64,000 nt of DNA from an uncultured Draconibacterium sp. GTDB taxonomy: Bacteria; Bacteroidota; Bacteroidia; Bacteroidales; Prolixibacteraceae. The stretch is taken from contig NZ_CAJXTC010000002.1 in NCBI RefSeq assembly GCF_913060805.1, forward strand, positions 62,001 to 126,000, in the 5' to 3' direction. The translations under genes were made by a program, and so were the position numbers. The notes below the pieces were generated by a model that ran no database searches, had not been told where the DNA came from, and was given only the letters and a program-made list of their open reading frames with translations. Below, piece after piece: positions 17,517 through 26,889 of this stretch; the first letter of the stretch is position 1; every line of letters begins with the position of its first letter.

Positions 17517-19619
17517 TTAACTTATCGAGCTCCAGTCGAAGCTTGTATCCTTTGATGATAACAGATTTTTAAGAAGTAGTTGATTTTGCTCTTTTTGCAA
17601 AAACGGATCGTCGTCGAGAATATCGTTGGCAATGTTTCTGGCCTTTTGAAGAATCTCACCATCTTTTCCGAGGTTGGCAATTTTCAGGTCGAAGCCCATA
17701 CCGCTTTGCTGTGTACCTTCCAAATCGCCCGGACCACGTAGTTTCATATCAACTTCTGCAATTTCAAAACCGTCGTTGGTGCGCACCATTGTTTCCAGTC
17801 GCTTGCGGCTTTCGGTGCTGATTTTATACGACGACATCAGAATACAATATGATTGTTCGGCGCCTCTTCCTACGCGGCCACGTAACTGGTGCAGCTGCGA
17901 GAGACCAAAACGTTCGGCACTTTCAATTACCATAACTGCTGCATTTGGAACATCAACACCCACCTCAATTACAGTTGTGGCAACCATAATCTGCGTTTCG
18001 CCACGTTTAAAAGCCTGCATGGCATTTTCTTTAATGTTGGGTTTCATTTTCCCGTGCACCATGCTGATCTTGTAATCGGGGAAAGTTTCCGAAATATGAC
18101 GATAACCTTCTTCCAAATTTTTCAGGTCCATTTTTTCCGACTCCGAAATCAACGGGTAAACAATATAAACCTGTGTGCCTTTATCTATTTGTTGTTTTAA
18201 GAAACGGTTTAACTGCGCTCTTCTGTTCTCGAAAAAGTGCATGGTTTGTATCGGTTTTCGTCCCGGTGGCAATTCATCAATTATTGATACTTCAAGATCA
18301 CCATAAACAGTCATAGCCAGTGTTCGCGGAATAGGAGTGGCCGTCATAACCAAAATGTGTGGCGGGATCAGATCGTTCTTTTTCCAGAGTTTTGCCCGTT
18401 GGGCTACCCCAAAACGATGTTGCTCGTCGACGATTACAAGTCCCAGTCGCTTAAAACTAACTGTATCTTCAATTAAAGCGTGTGTACCAATTACAATCTG
18501 CATTTCGCCCGATTGCAGTGCGGCATGCAATTCGCGGCGTTGTTTGGCTTTTGTCGATCCGGTAAGAAGCCCAACATTCACGCCCATCCCATCCAGCATT
18601 CGTGAAATGGACTGATAGTGTTGCTGAGCCAGAATTTCGGTAGGTGCCATTAAACAACTCTGGAATTCGTTGTCCATAGCCAAAAGCATTGTCATTAATG
18701 CCACCAGCGTTTTCCCACTTCCCACGTCGCCCTGCAGCAAACGGTTCATTTGCGATGTGCCGTTAACATCGCGCCTGATTTCTTTAATCACTTTTTTTTG
18801 TGCGTTGGTCAGGTCAAACGGTAGGTATTTTTCGTAAAACGTATTGAAATTAAAGCCAACCTTTTCAAAGTGAAATCCCTTAAATTTTTGATTACGATTA
18901 TGCTTTAGCGCCAGTATTTTCAACTGAATAAAAAACAGCTCTTCAAACTTTAAGCGGAAGGTGGCGTTTTTAAGCTCAATTGGTTTTTCCGGTTTATGAA
19001 TGGCCGATAGTGCCTGCTCAAGTGGCATTAACTTTAGCTCGCTTGTGAGGTACTCGGGCAGCGTTTCTCTGATTTTTCCTTTTGCTAATCCCAGCAACGT
19101 GAGTTGAAATTTGTTAATGGTTTTCGAGGTGAGAAACTGTTTTTTCATTTTCTCGGTGGTGTTGTAATGCCCCTGAAAAAGCCCGATCGGCTTCAATTGC
19201 ATTTCCTGCTCGGTTTCCATTTCAGGGTGCACCACACTAATGCGGCCGCTAAACAAGGCCGGTTTGCCAAAAACAATGTAAGTTTTGTTAATGCGAAGTT
19301 GCTCCTTTTGCCATTTTATTCCCCTGAACCAAACCAATTCCATGGTGCCGGTACTATCCGAAAAACGGGCCACAAGTCGCTGTTTGCTTCCGGTGCCAAC
19401 GGTTTCCATCGAGCGAAGAACGCCTTTCACCTGAATGTATGCCATCTCGGTACTGATGTCGGAAATGTTATAAAATTTGGTGCGGTCGATGTATTTGTAC
19501 GGGTAATAATAAATCAAATCTCTGAAGGTTTTTATTTTCAGTTCTTTGAATAAAATTTCCGCACGTTTTGGCCCCACGCCGGGTAAAAATTTTATTTCCT
19601 GATCGAGAAATTCTGGCAT
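17517..19619 (-). CDS. recG: ATP-dependent DNA helicase RecG
   Basis: 700 residues from the ATG at 19619 (MPEFLDQEIKFLPGVGPKRA); a longer frame upstream adds 20 residues unlike the family. RecG remodels stalled replication forks and Holliday junctions. The N-terminal wedge/OB region has GVGPKRAEIL and the RDLIYYYPYKYIDR segment. Helicase motifs are I (LLQGDVGSGKTLVAL), Ia (MAPTEILAQQHY), II (VDEQHRFGVAQR), III (MTATPIPRTLAM), V (ATTVIEVGVDVPNA) and VI (QLRGRVGRG), with the RecG-specific LRGPGDLEGTQQSG near the C-terminus. It is a single gene, as usual. Confidence 0.97.
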   Translation of the reverse strand: MPEFLDQEIKFLPGVGPKRAEILFKELKIKTFRDLIYYYPYKYIDRTKFYNISDISTEMAYIQVKGVLRSMETVGTGSKQRLVARFSDSTGTMELVWFRGIKWQKEQLRINKTYIVFGKPALFSGRISVVHPEMETEQEMQLKPIGLFQGHYNTTEKMKKQFLTSKTINKFQLTLLGLAKGKIRETLPEYLTSELKLMPLEQALSAIHKPEKPIELKNATFRLKFEELFFIQLKILALKHNRNQKFKGFHFEKVGFNFNTFYEKYLPFDLTNAQKKVIKEIRRDVNGTSQMNRLLQGDVGSGKTLVALMTMLLAMDNEFQSCLMAPTEILAQQHYQSISRMLDGMGVNVGLLTGSTKAKQRRELHAALQSGEMQIVIGTHALIEDTVSFKRLGLVIVDEQHRFGVAQRAKLWKKNDLIPPHILVMTATPIPRTLAMTVYGDLEVSIIDELPPGRKPIQTMHFFENRRAQLNRFLKQQIDKGTQVYIVYPLISESEKMDLKNLEEGYRHISETFPDYKISMVHGKMKPNIKENAMQAFKRGETQIMVATTVIEVGVDVPNAAVMVIESAERFGLSQLHQLRGRVGRGAEQSYCILMSSYKISTESRKRLETMVRTNDGFEIAEVDMKLRGPGDLEGTQQSGMGFDLKIANLGKDGEILQKARNIANDILDDDPFLQKEQNQLLLKNLLSSKDTSFDWSSIS

Positions 19620-19856
19620 GCAGCAAATATACATATTCACACAAAGTGCAGCAACAGTGATTTGTGACGAAATATTCAAAAATAATTAACTGTTGGGTAC
19701 AGTTTTTGTTACCAAGCGAAAAGATACTTATGATAATAATTCTTAAAAAATGCTATTTCCGGCCGTTAACCGCTCGGAAAATCATATTTTTATCATCGAT
19801 TCGTTTATTACGTGTAATGTGACAGAAAAAATACTACAAATACATAAAACAAAGCT

Positions 19857-20558
19857 ATGCCGGAAAAAATTATTCATTTAGAGAACATTGTAAAAACGTA
19901 TAAAGTTGGAACGCAGGAAGTTCGCGCCCTCCGTTCGGTTTCTATTGATATTCACAAAGGCGAATATGTGGCTATTATGGGCGCCTCGGGTTCGGGGAAA
20001 TCAACCTTAATGAACATTATTGGCTGTTTAGATACGCCTACCAGCGGCACTTACGTGTTGAACGGAAAAGATGTGAGCAGCTTGTCGGACGATCATTTAG
20101 CAGAAATCAGAAACTCGGAAATCGGTTTTGTTTTCCAGGTATTTAACCTGTTGCCACGTAACTCTGCTCTCGAAAATGTGATGCTTCCACTAGTTTACGC
20201 CGGAAAGCGCAAAGCAGAGCGTAAGAAAATGGCGGAAGAAACTTTGGTTGATGTAGGTTTGCAAGATCGTATGGAACACAAACCCAATGAACTTTCGGGT
20301 GGTCAGCGCCAACGTGTGGCAATTGCCCGTGCGCTGGTAAATAAGCCGGCTTTGTTGTTGGCCGATGAGCCAACCGGTAACCTCGATTCAAAAATATCGG
20401 AAGAAATTATGAAACTTTTTGCTGAAATTCACCGAAAAGGGAACACGCTGGTTATGGTAACACACGAAGAAGATATTGCCGAGCACGCACATCGTATTAT
20501 TCGATTAAAAGACGGAGAAGTTGAGTCGGATGTAATTAATGAGAATCCGATTTATTAA
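19857..20558 (+). CDS. ABC transporter ATP-binding protein, LolD/MacB type
   Basis: 233 residues. Walker A is GASGSGKST (42-50), the signature LSGGQ (146-150) and Walker B LLLADEP (167-172), with the LNG-type spacing of the MacB/LolD subfamily ([22 protein letters not shown]). Such ATPases power mechanotransmission exporters or lipoprotein release rather than substrate pores. No permease is adjacent, so its membrane partner must be encoded elsewhere, a common arrangement in Bacteroidota. It is followed by its own terminator. Confidence 0.9.
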   Translation: MPEKIIHLENIVKTYKVGTQEVRALRSVSIDIHKGEYVAIMGASGSGKSTLMNIIGCLDTPTSGTYVLNGKDVSSLSDDHLAEIRNSEIGFVFQVFNLLPRNSALENVMLPLVYAGKRKAERKKMAEETLVDVGLQDRMEHKPNELSGGQRQRVAIARALVNKPALLLADEPTGNLDSKISEEIMKLFAEIHRKGNTLVMVTHEEDIAEHAHRIIRLKDGEVESDVINENPIY

Positions 20559-20584
20559 CTTTGTAAGGTCATTTACGATATTAC

Positions 20585-20616
20585 ATCCCGAATGGTAAAC
20601 ATCTCGGGATTTTTTA
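20585..20616 (+). terminator. Intrinsic terminator of the LolD-type gene
   Basis: ATCCCGA (20585-20591) pairs with TCGGGAT (20604-20610), followed by TTTTT. It lies between the ABC gene and the adenosyltransferase start at 20643. Confidence 0.85.
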
Positions 20617-20642
20617 TGTTTTCACTTTACAAAAGAAGTAAC

Positions 20643-21200
20643 ATGTCAGGAGATTTTAAAATATATACAAAAACCGGCGACGACGGAACTACCGGATTGG
20701 TTGGTGGCAGCCGTGTGAAAAAATACGATTTGCGTTTGGAGAGTTATGGAACAGTTGATGAATTAAATGCCTGTATTGGCGTTATCCGATCGTTCGAAAT
20801 TGATCCGGCGGTGAAAGATTTACTGCTAAAAATTCAGAATAAACTTTTCAACATCGGTTCGCGACTGGCTTCGGATGAAAAAGGAGAGGAGTTTACCGCG
20901 CAACTTATTGTTAAAAATGAAGATATTGAAGTGCTTGAAAAAGCAATTGACGAATATCATGAAACCTTGCCCGAACTGCGCAATTTTATTCTTCCGGGAG
21001 GAGAACTGTCAGCAGCTCAGTGTCATATGGCACGAACGATATGCCGTAGAGCGGAGCGCCGAATCGTTGAATTTTCAGAACAAACACCTGTTCAACCCGA
21101 ATTGATAAAGTATATTAACCGGCTTTCGGATTATCTGTTTGCTTTGGCCCGAAAACTCGCTCATGATAAAGGGATTGACGAAACAACCTGGCAGTATTGA
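20643..21200 (+). CDS. Cob(I)yrinic acid a,c-diamide adenosyltransferase, PduO type
   Basis: 185 residues from the ATG at 20643; a longer frame upstream crosses the terminator and is rejected. PduO-type enzymes transfer adenosyl from ATP to cob(I)alamin, making adenosylcobalamin. The ATP-binding N-terminus IYTKTGDDGTTGLVGG, the RLESYGTVDELNACIG helix, FILPGG and the CRRAERRIVE helix with the salt-bridge arginines are all present. No cobalamin riboswitch or B12 enzyme gene is adjacent; it probably serves B12-dependent enzymes elsewhere in the genome. Confidence 0.93.
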   Translation: MSGDFKIYTKTGDDGTTGLVGGSRVKKYDLRLESYGTVDELNACIGVIRSFEIDPAVKDLLLKIQNKLFNIGSRLASDEKGEEFTAQLIVKNEDIEVLEKAIDEYHETLPELRNFILPGGELSAAQCHMARTICRRAERRIVEFSEQTPVQPELIKYINRLSDYLFALARKLAHDKGIDETTWQY

Positions 21201-21294
21201 TATTTTTTTTTCAGGAAAGTTTTTTCGTATCTATTTTTTGCTATATTCGCGCCAAAGTAAAAAATCGAGTTTAACCACATAAAACTGTAGACAC

Positions 21295-21516
21295 ATGTAT
21301 TGGACTCTGGAATTAGCATCGAAGTTAGAAGATGCACCTTGGCCGGCAACAAAAGACGAATTAATTGATTACGCGATACGTTCGGGCGCTCCACTTGAAG
21401 TTATTGAAAACTTGCAAGAGATTGAGGACGAAGGTGAGATGTACGAAAGTATTGAGGATATTTGGCCGGATTATCCGAGTAAGGATGATTTCTTTTTTAA
21501 CGAAGATGAATACTAA
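21295..21516 (+). CDS. DUF2795-like small acidic protein
   Basis: 73 residues: MYWTLELASKLEDAPWPATKDELIDYAIRSG... with a conserved acidic tail (EDIWPDYPSKDDFFF). It matches the DUF2795 family plan (a short helical domain, PWPATKxELIDYA), which is very conserved in Bacteroidota and has no known function. There is no signal peptide, so it should be cytoplasmic. It has its own promoter-like region and ends at the terminator shared with the convergent dsrE-like gene. Confidence 0.85.
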   Translation: MYWTLELASKLEDAPWPATKDELIDYAIRSGAPLEVIENLQEIEDEGEMYESIEDIWPDYPSKDDFFFNEDEY

Positions 21517-21538
21517 CAATCAAATGATAGTATATAAA

Positions 21539-21568
21539 GCATCCGTCTGAAGGCGGATGTTTTTTTTA
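21539..21568. terminator. Terminator between DUF2795 and DsrE genes
   Basis: CATCCG (21540-21545) pairs with CGGATG (21554-21559), followed on the plus strand by eight T. It serves the DUF2795 gene. Confidence 0.85.
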
Positions 21569-21575
21569 TCCTTTT

Positions 21576-21995
21576 TTACAGGCTTAAAGTTTTCCAACCG
21601 TCTTTTAAATAGTCGGATAACGGAACACCCATACCTTTAACATCAACACCCAGTTCGGCCAGCTTTTCGTCGACCTCGTACATTTTTGCGCAGTATAAAC
21701 AGGCTTCGGTTTTTATGCCGGCTTCCTGCATCTTTTTAATGTAGTCCTGAATCATTTCGTTTTCGGCCGTTAATTTTGCCGATGGACCCCAAATAATCAG
21801 AACAACCTCGTCGAACCAACCTTGCGTTTTGGCATTGTAGGTATACATAAACGCCATTTTTTCTGCTACTTCCGGATCGCCGCTGGTCCACAGCACCGCT
21901 AATTTATTTTTATTTTCTTCCATCGTTTTGTTATCGGTTGCTATTGCCACGCTGCAAAGCAGGGTTAAAAATACAAGTACTAAATTTCGTTTCAT
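21576..21995 (-). CDS. Exported DsrE-family protein
   Basis: 139 residues. A signal peptide (MKRNLVLVFLTLLCSVAIAT) should send it to the periplasm. The rest is a DsrE-type fold: LAVLWTSGDPEVAEKMAFMYTYNA, VVLIIWGPSAKL and the EACLYCAKMY segment, where a CxxC places the family's sulfur-carrier cysteine beside a second Cys. DsrE/TusD-like proteins relay sulfur or sense redox state; a periplasmic form with CxxC may bind thiols or metals. It lies 11 bases after the YkgJ gene, probably in the same transcript. Confidence 0.8.
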   Translation of the reverse strand: MKRNLVLVFLTLLCSVAIATDNKTMEENKNKLAVLWTSGDPEVAEKMAFMYTYNAKTQGWFDEVVLIIWGPSAKLTAENEMIQDYIKKMQEAGIKTEACLYCAKMYEVDEKLAELGVDVKGMGVPLSDYLKDGWKTLSL

Positions 21996-22006
21996 AATCC
22001 AAGGTT

Positions 22007-22519
22007 TTAAATATGTTTTGCCAATTCTTTTATTGGAATCAAATCAAACTCTCCATAATCTGTTAGCTTGTTTTTTGCGATGAATTCTTTATTCAACAAA
22101 TACAATTTGCTGTTGAATTTATCTTGCGGGAAAGTGTTTTCTTCCGTGAATTCTTCCATATCAAATTCGGTGAAATTCAATTCGCACGCTGATAATTCCC
22201 AGCCATTGTCTTCATTCATATATAACAATGGCAGACCGTGCGTCCGGCAGATTATTGGACGATCAGCGTAAATTTCGCACTTGTGGTTATTCAGAAAAAT
22301 GCAACTTGCTTCATCCTTGTCGGTATTGAAGGTCGGTTTATCCTTACGTTCTTTTAGCGCCTCAACAATGTTGTGAAATTCAATTGGGAAAATGCTGTAA
22401 TCCATACAACACAGGTCGCAGCCTGCTTTGCATTTCATATGCTTTTGGTGTTGTTTTTCCAGTTTTTCCGATAATTGGTCAATGTTGTTTCGTAATGTCT
22501 TGTATGCTGTATAATCCAT
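22007..22519 (-). CDS. YkgJ-family cysteine-cluster protein
   Basis: 170 residues. The YkgJ family is defined by CKAGCDLCC near the N-terminus and later CIF...CEIYADRPIICRTHGLP; together eight or so Cys are thought to bind zinc or an iron-sulfur centre, with no proven function. The N-terminal helix is long and charged. A -7 element (TACCTTTG, minus strand 22552-22545) stands upstream of the ATG. The exported DsrE gene follows directly, which suggests a thiol- or metal-related job for the pair. Confidence 0.85.
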   Translation of the reverse strand: MDYTAYKTLRNNIDQLSEKLEKQHQKHMKCKAGCDLCCMDYSIFPIEFHNIVEALKERKDKPTFNTDKDEASCIFLNNHKCEIYADRPIICRTHGLPLLYMNEDNGWELSACELNFTEFDMEEFTEENTFPQDKFNSKLYLLNKEFIAKNKLTDYGEFDLIPIKELAKHI

Positions 22520-22690
22520 CTGTTTTCAATTGTTTGTGTAATTGCAAAGGTAAACAATCAAAACAAATGGCTGGAATTGCGAAATTTATCTGGCTTTGAA
22601 AGAGAAGTGTCTTTTTTTAGAAAGTAAATCGATCAATTAGTCGTATATTTGCGTTTAGCTACAGAATAGAACAGAATAGCAATTTATAAC

Positions 22691-25303
22691 ATGAAAAAAT
22701 CAATTCTAAACCTAATCCTAATTTTTTGTGCTTTTTCTGTATTTGCACAAAATGAAAATCTCGATTTTTTAGACCCATCGCTTCCGATGGACGAGCGTGT
22801 TGACTTGCTGGTGTCGCAAATGACCCTGCAGGAAAAAGTTGATCAATTGGAGTATACTTCAAAAGCGGTTGATCGTTTACAAGTGCCGGAATACAACTGG
22901 TGGAACGAATGTTTACACGGAGTGGCCAGGGCTGGTTACGCAACGGTTTTTCCGCAATCGATAAGTATTGCTGCATCGTGGGATGCCGACTTGGTAAACC
23001 GGGTGGCAGTTGCCATTTCTGATGAAGCACGTGCAAAACACCATGAGTTTGTTCGTCGAGATAAACGAGGCATTTACCAGGGACTTACGTTTTGGTCGCC
23101 AAACATTAATATTTTCCGCGATCCACGCTGGGGACGTGGGCACGAAACTTATGGAGAAGATCCGCACCTCACCGGAATTTTAGGAACTCAGTTTGTTAAA
23201 GGGCTTCAGGGTGATGATCCAAAATACCTGAAAGTTGTGGCTACTGCAAAACACTATGCGGTTCATTCAGGTCCCGAGCCATTGCGTCACGAGTTTAATG
23301 CGCTGGTAAGCGAACGCGATTTGCACGAAACCTATTTACCGGCATTTCGCATGTTGGTGAAAGACGGCGGTGCATACTCGGTAATGGGAGCGTACAACCA
23401 GTTTCGCGGTTTTCCGTGTTGTGCCAGCGACGAGTTATATGGCATTTTGCGCAACGACTGGGGATTTGATGGTTACATCGTTTCCGACTGTTGGGCAATC
23501 TCTGATTTTTACACTTACCAGGGATTTTCAAAAGATGCTGCCGAAGCAGCCGCAGTGGCTGTTAAAGCTGGTACCGATTTAAACTGTGGAAATTCATACC
23601 GTCATCTAACCGAAGCTGTTGAACGTGGCTTGATTACTGAAGACGAGATTGATGTTGCTGTAAAACGCATATTTAAAGCACGTTTTAAGTTGGGTATGTT
23701 CGATCCGGATGAAGACGTGCCTTATGCACAAATTCCATTTTCGGTAAATGCATCAAAAGAAAATGATGAGCTGGCATTGGAAGCGGCCCGCAAAAGTATT
23801 GTTTTATTGAAAAATCAGGACGAAACATTACCACTTTCAAAAGACATTAAAACGCTCGCTGTTATTGGCCCAAATGCCGATAACTGGGAGTCGTTGGTTG
23901 GAAACTACAATGGAATTGCCAAAAATCCGGTGACAGTTTTAAAAGGATTACAAAATAAGTTACCGAACACCAAAATTTTATATGCCGAAGGAAGTCACCT
24001 GGCAAAAGGAGTTAGTAATCTGCACGCAATTCCATCAGTGTTTTTGCAAACTGAAAATGGTACACAAGGTGTAAAAGGTGAATATTTCAACAATGCCAAA
24101 CTGGAAGGCGAACCGGTGTTTACCAGAATCGATGAAAACGTAAATTTTTACTGGGAAGCTGATGCGCCAACTCCTGATATGAACGACGATGATTTTAGTG
24201 TGCGTTGGACAGGCTACATTGTTCCGCAAGTTTCAGGTGAGTACAGAATTGGCTGTTGGGGAATGCCAAAACTAGATATCTGGTTGGAAGGAGAAAAGAT
24301 ACTTGGTCACAACTCCGAACATCATGCTTTTCATCACGAGAAAGCAGTGAAAATGGAGGCCGGTAAAAAATACAAATTTGTGTACGAGTATGCTAATGAT
24401 CATGGCGATGGCGACGCAAAATTGTTGTGGGCCATTCCAAACCAAAATCTGCAGCAGGAAGCTGTTGAGGCAGCTCAAAAAGCCGATGCTGTTGTATTGG
24501 TACTTGGCCTTTCTCAACGTTTGGAAGGAGAAGAAATGCAATTGGAAGTTGATGGTTTTGAAGGAGGCGACCGCACGCATTTAAAACTTCCGGAAACGCA
24601 ACGTGAGTTGATGAAAGCTGTTAAAGCTACTGGCAAACCTGTAATTCTTGTTTTGCTTAACGGAAGTGCGCTGGCAGTTAACTGGGCCGACGAAAATCTG
24701 GAGACAATTCTTACGGCCGGATATCCGGGGCAGGAGGGCGGAAACGCTGTGGCCGATGTGTTGATGGGCGATTATAACCCTGCGGGACGTCTGCCGGTTA
24801 CCTATTATAAGTCGGTTGATCAGTTGCCGCCATTCGAAGATTACGATATGGTAAACCGCACTTACAAGTACTTCAACGACGAGCCACTTTATCCGTTTGG
24901 CTTTGGTTTGAGTTATACTTCATTTTCGTATTCGGATGTAAAACTGGCTAAAAAGGCAAAAATTGGCGATGCTGTAGAAATTAGTGCAAAAGTTACGAAT
25001 AGCGGGAATGTAGCAGGCGAAGAGGTTGTGCAGTTGTATTTAAAAGACCTGGTCGCTTCAACACTGCGTCCGAAATACCAGCTGGAAGGTTTTGAGCGGA
25101 TTGCTTTAAAACCGGGCGAAACAAAAAACGTGAAATTTGTTTTGGAACCTCGTCAGTTTTCCATTATTGGCGCCGATGATAAACGGGTTATCGAACCGGG
25201 TGATTTTACACTTTTTATTGGAGGTAGTCAGCCTGAAGGAAAGGGAATTAATGTAATTTCAAAAACAATAGAACTAAAAGGAAAGAATACTTTAATAGAT
25301 TAG
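22691..25303 (+). CDS. Exported GH3 glycoside hydrolase with PA14 insert (beta-xylosidase/beta-glucosidase type)
   Basis: 870 residues with a signal peptide cleaved near AFSVFAQ. The GH3 N-terminal domain (about 30-330) has YNWWNECLHGVAR, VFPQSISIAASWD, DPRWGRGHETYGEDP, KHYAVHS and the nucleophile Asp266 in IVSDCWAI. The second domain (about 360-740) is interrupted by a PA14 domain (about 450-595), which in other GH3 enzymes shields the active site for short oligosaccharides. A fibronectin-III-like domain closes the protein. The NECLHG and TVFPQ motifs favour xylosidase or a mixed specificity. There is no SusCD pair or regulator nearby, so it is not in a polysaccharide utilisation locus. A -7 element TATATTTG (22644-22651) precedes it. 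Confidence 0.92.
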   Translation: MKKSILNLILIFCAFSVFAQNENLDFLDPSLPMDERVDLLVSQMTLQEKVDQLEYTSKAVDRLQVPEYNWWNECLHGVARAGYATVFPQSISIAASWDADLVNRVAVAISDEARAKHHEFVRRDKRGIYQGLTFWSPNINIFRDPRWGRGHETYGEDPHLTGILGTQFVKGLQGDDPKYLKVVATAKHYAVHSGPEPLRHEFNALVSERDLHETYLPAFRMLVKDGGAYSVMGAYNQFRGFPCCASDELYGILRNDWGFDGYIVSDCWAISDFYTYQGFSKDAAEAAAVAVKAGTDLNCGNSYRHLTEAVERGLITEDEIDVAVKRIFKARFKLGMFDPDEDVPYAQIPFSVNASKENDELALEAARKSIVLLKNQDETLPLSKDIKTLAVIGPNADNWESLVGNYNGIAKNPVTVLKGLQNKLPNTKILYAEGSHLAKGVSNLHAIPSVFLQTENGTQGVKGEYFNNAKLEGEPVFTRIDENVNFYWEADAPTPDMNDDDFSVRWTGYIVPQVSGEYRIGCWGMPKLDIWLEGEKILGHNSEHHAFHHEKAVKMEAGKKYKFVYEYANDHGDGDAKLLWAIPNQNLQQEAVEAAQKADAVVLVLGLSQRLEGEEMQLEVDGFEGGDRTHLKLPETQRELMKAVKATGKPVILVLLNGSALAVNWADENLETILTAGYPGQEGGNAVADVLMGDYNPAGRLPVTYYKSVDQLPPFEDYDMVNRTYKYFNDEPLYPFGFGLSYTSFSYSDVKLAKKAKIGDAVEISAKVTNSGNVAGEEVVQLYLKDLVASTLRPKYQLEGFERIALKPGETKNVKFVLEPRQFSIIGADDKRVIEPGDFTLFIGGSQPEGKGINVISKTIELKGKNTLID

Positions 25304-25324
25304 CATAAAAATATATTTTTAGTT

Positions 25325-25361
25325 AAAAGGGCCTGCTAATAATTGACTAGCAGGCCTTTTT
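25325..25361 (+). terminator. Intrinsic terminator of the GH3 gene
   Basis: GGCCTGCTA (25330-25338) pairs with TAGCAGGCC (25348-25356), then TTTTT. Confidence 0.9.
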
Positions 25362-25557
25362 GTATGCTCTTCTATCAGGAAGGAGTTTTTAATAGAGAAA
25401 AATTATCTGTATTAAAAGTATTGGTTTTACTGGCAATTTGTCAAAATAATGAACATATAATTGCTTTAGGATTAGGGCATGTCTAGGAAATAATGAAATT
25501 ATGTCATAAATTTATGTAAAACCAATCGCTGTTTAATTGTTAAAACCTTTATTAATC

Positions 25558-26736
25558 ATGAAAAAGTATTTAGTATTAATTGTAATGGCGCTGGCCATTG
25601 TAATTGTTTCTTGTGAAAAAACGGATGAGATTTCTGTAACAAACCCCGATCAGGTGGAGTTTATAACTCATTCTGAAGTTGTAATCCCCGGGCAATATAT
25701 CGTATTGCTCGAATCCTCTAACTTAAAATCTGCTTATAAAACGAAAGCCGAGGCAGATCTTGCAGTGGCAACAAAAGCACTAAAAATCAGCAACGCAGCC
25801 CAAATAAACTTGGGAGAACCTAAAATGGTTTACAGCCAGGCAATTGAAGGTGTTGTTGTAAATATCACTGAAAAAGAAGCCAACGCCCTGAAATCTGCTG
25901 AAGGTGTTGCCGGTGTTTACGCCGACAAAATGGTGACATTGAAAAAACCGGGTACCGATCCTGCTGATCCACCGGCTGAAACGATCCCTTACGGAATTAC
26001 AAGAGTTGGTACTACTACCTACTCCGGACCGAATAAAGCATGGATAATCGATACAGGTATTGATTTGGATCACCCAGACTTAAACGTGGATGCAGCAAGC
26101 GGCGCTACTTTTATAACCAGAACTACAACTCCGGATGATGATAATGGACACGGATCACACTGTGCTGGTATTGTTGCAGCAATTGACAACGATTATGGTG
26201 TTGTAGGAGTCGCAGCAGGCGCTACCGTTGTTCCTGTTAAAGTTTTGGATAGAAAAGGTTCCGGAGCTTATTCGGTAATTATTGCCGGTGTTGATTTTGT
26301 TGCTGCGAATGCAGTAGCCGGTGATGCTGCGAATATGAGTTTAGGTGGTGGTGTTTATGATCCTATTGACCTTGTAGTAGAAAATCTTGGAGCTCAAGGC
26401 ATATACGTGGCACTTGCTGCAGGAAATGAATCGGATGATGCTGATAATCATTCGCCTGCAAGAGCAGAGGGAGCTAATCTTTATACTGTTTCTGCAATGG
26501 ACAGCAATGATGTTTGGGCTTATTTCTCAAATTATGGAGACCATGTTGATTATTGTGCTCCCGGAGTAAACATCTTGTCTTGTTATAAAGGTGGCGGTTA
26601 TGCAACTATGAGCGGCACTTCAATGGCTGCACCTCACGTTTGCGGATTGTTACTTGCAACCGGCGGACATTTGTCAACAGATGGATATGTAATTGACGAT
26701 CCTGATGGAACTGATGATCCAATTGCGCATATGTAA
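25558..26736 (+). CDS. S8 (subtilisin-like) serine protease lipoprotein
   Basis: 392 residues from the ATG at 25558. A lipobox (IVIVSC, Cys19) predicts membrane anchoring. Residues about 45-130 are an I9-type propeptide (QYIVLLESSNL...GVAGVYADKMVTL) that should fold and inhibit the enzyme before self-cleavage. The catalytic triad is Asp165 (WIIDTGIDLDHPDL), His198 (DDDNGHGSHCAGIVAA) and Ser355 (SGTSMAAPHVCG), with the oxyanion Asn290 (AAGNE). It is a compact proteinase-K-like enzyme without a type IX sorting domain. It is a single gene with a terminator at 26773. Confidence 0.92.
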   Translation: MKKYLVLIVMALAIVIVSCEKTDEISVTNPDQVEFITHSEVVIPGQYIVLLESSNLKSAYKTKAEADLAVATKALKISNAAQINLGEPKMVYSQAIEGVVVNITEKEANALKSAEGVAGVYADKMVTLKKPGTDPADPPAETIPYGITRVGTTTYSGPNKAWIIDTGIDLDHPDLNVDAASGATFITRTTTPDDDNGHGSHCAGIVAAIDNDYGVVGVAAGATVVPVKVLDRKGSGAYSVIIAGVDFVAANAVAGDAANMSLGGGVYDPIDLVVENLGAQGIYVALAAGNESDDADNHSPARAEGANLYTVSAMDSNDVWAYFSNYGDHVDYCAPGVNILSCYKGGGYATMSGTSMAAPHVCGLLLATGGHLSTDGYVIDDPDGTDDPIAHM

Positions 26737-26772
26737 ATAAAATAATTAAATGAAAACCCCGATTGGTACATT

Positions 26773-26802
26773 AAGGTGCAGCAATTAGCTGCGCCTTTTT
26801 TT
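26773..26802 (+). terminator. Intrinsic terminator of the S8 protease gene
   Basis: AAGGTGCAGC (26773-26782) pairs with GCTGCGCCTT (26788-26797) with one T-G pair, followed by a T-run. Confidence 0.88.
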
Positions 26803-26889
26803 TAGCTGAATTCACTTCCAAAATAACTCACAGTTTTAGCTATTTTTATTAGAACCGAACTCAGGTTATATTACCCTTCGCATAGTAAA

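Noticed and set aside
19620-19679. 20-codon N-terminal extension of RecG
   Set aside because: The extension is unlike RecG and the ATG at 19619 begins exactly at the conserved wedge-domain start.
20592-20642. Extended start of the cobalamin adenosyltransferase
   Set aside because: The extension overlaps the terminator of the upstream ABC gene and does not resemble the family.
20559-20642. Cobalamin riboswitch ahead of the adenosyltransferase
   Set aside because: The gap is 84 bases and is filled by a terminator; a B12 riboswitch needs about 200 bases and its conserved B12 box is not seen.
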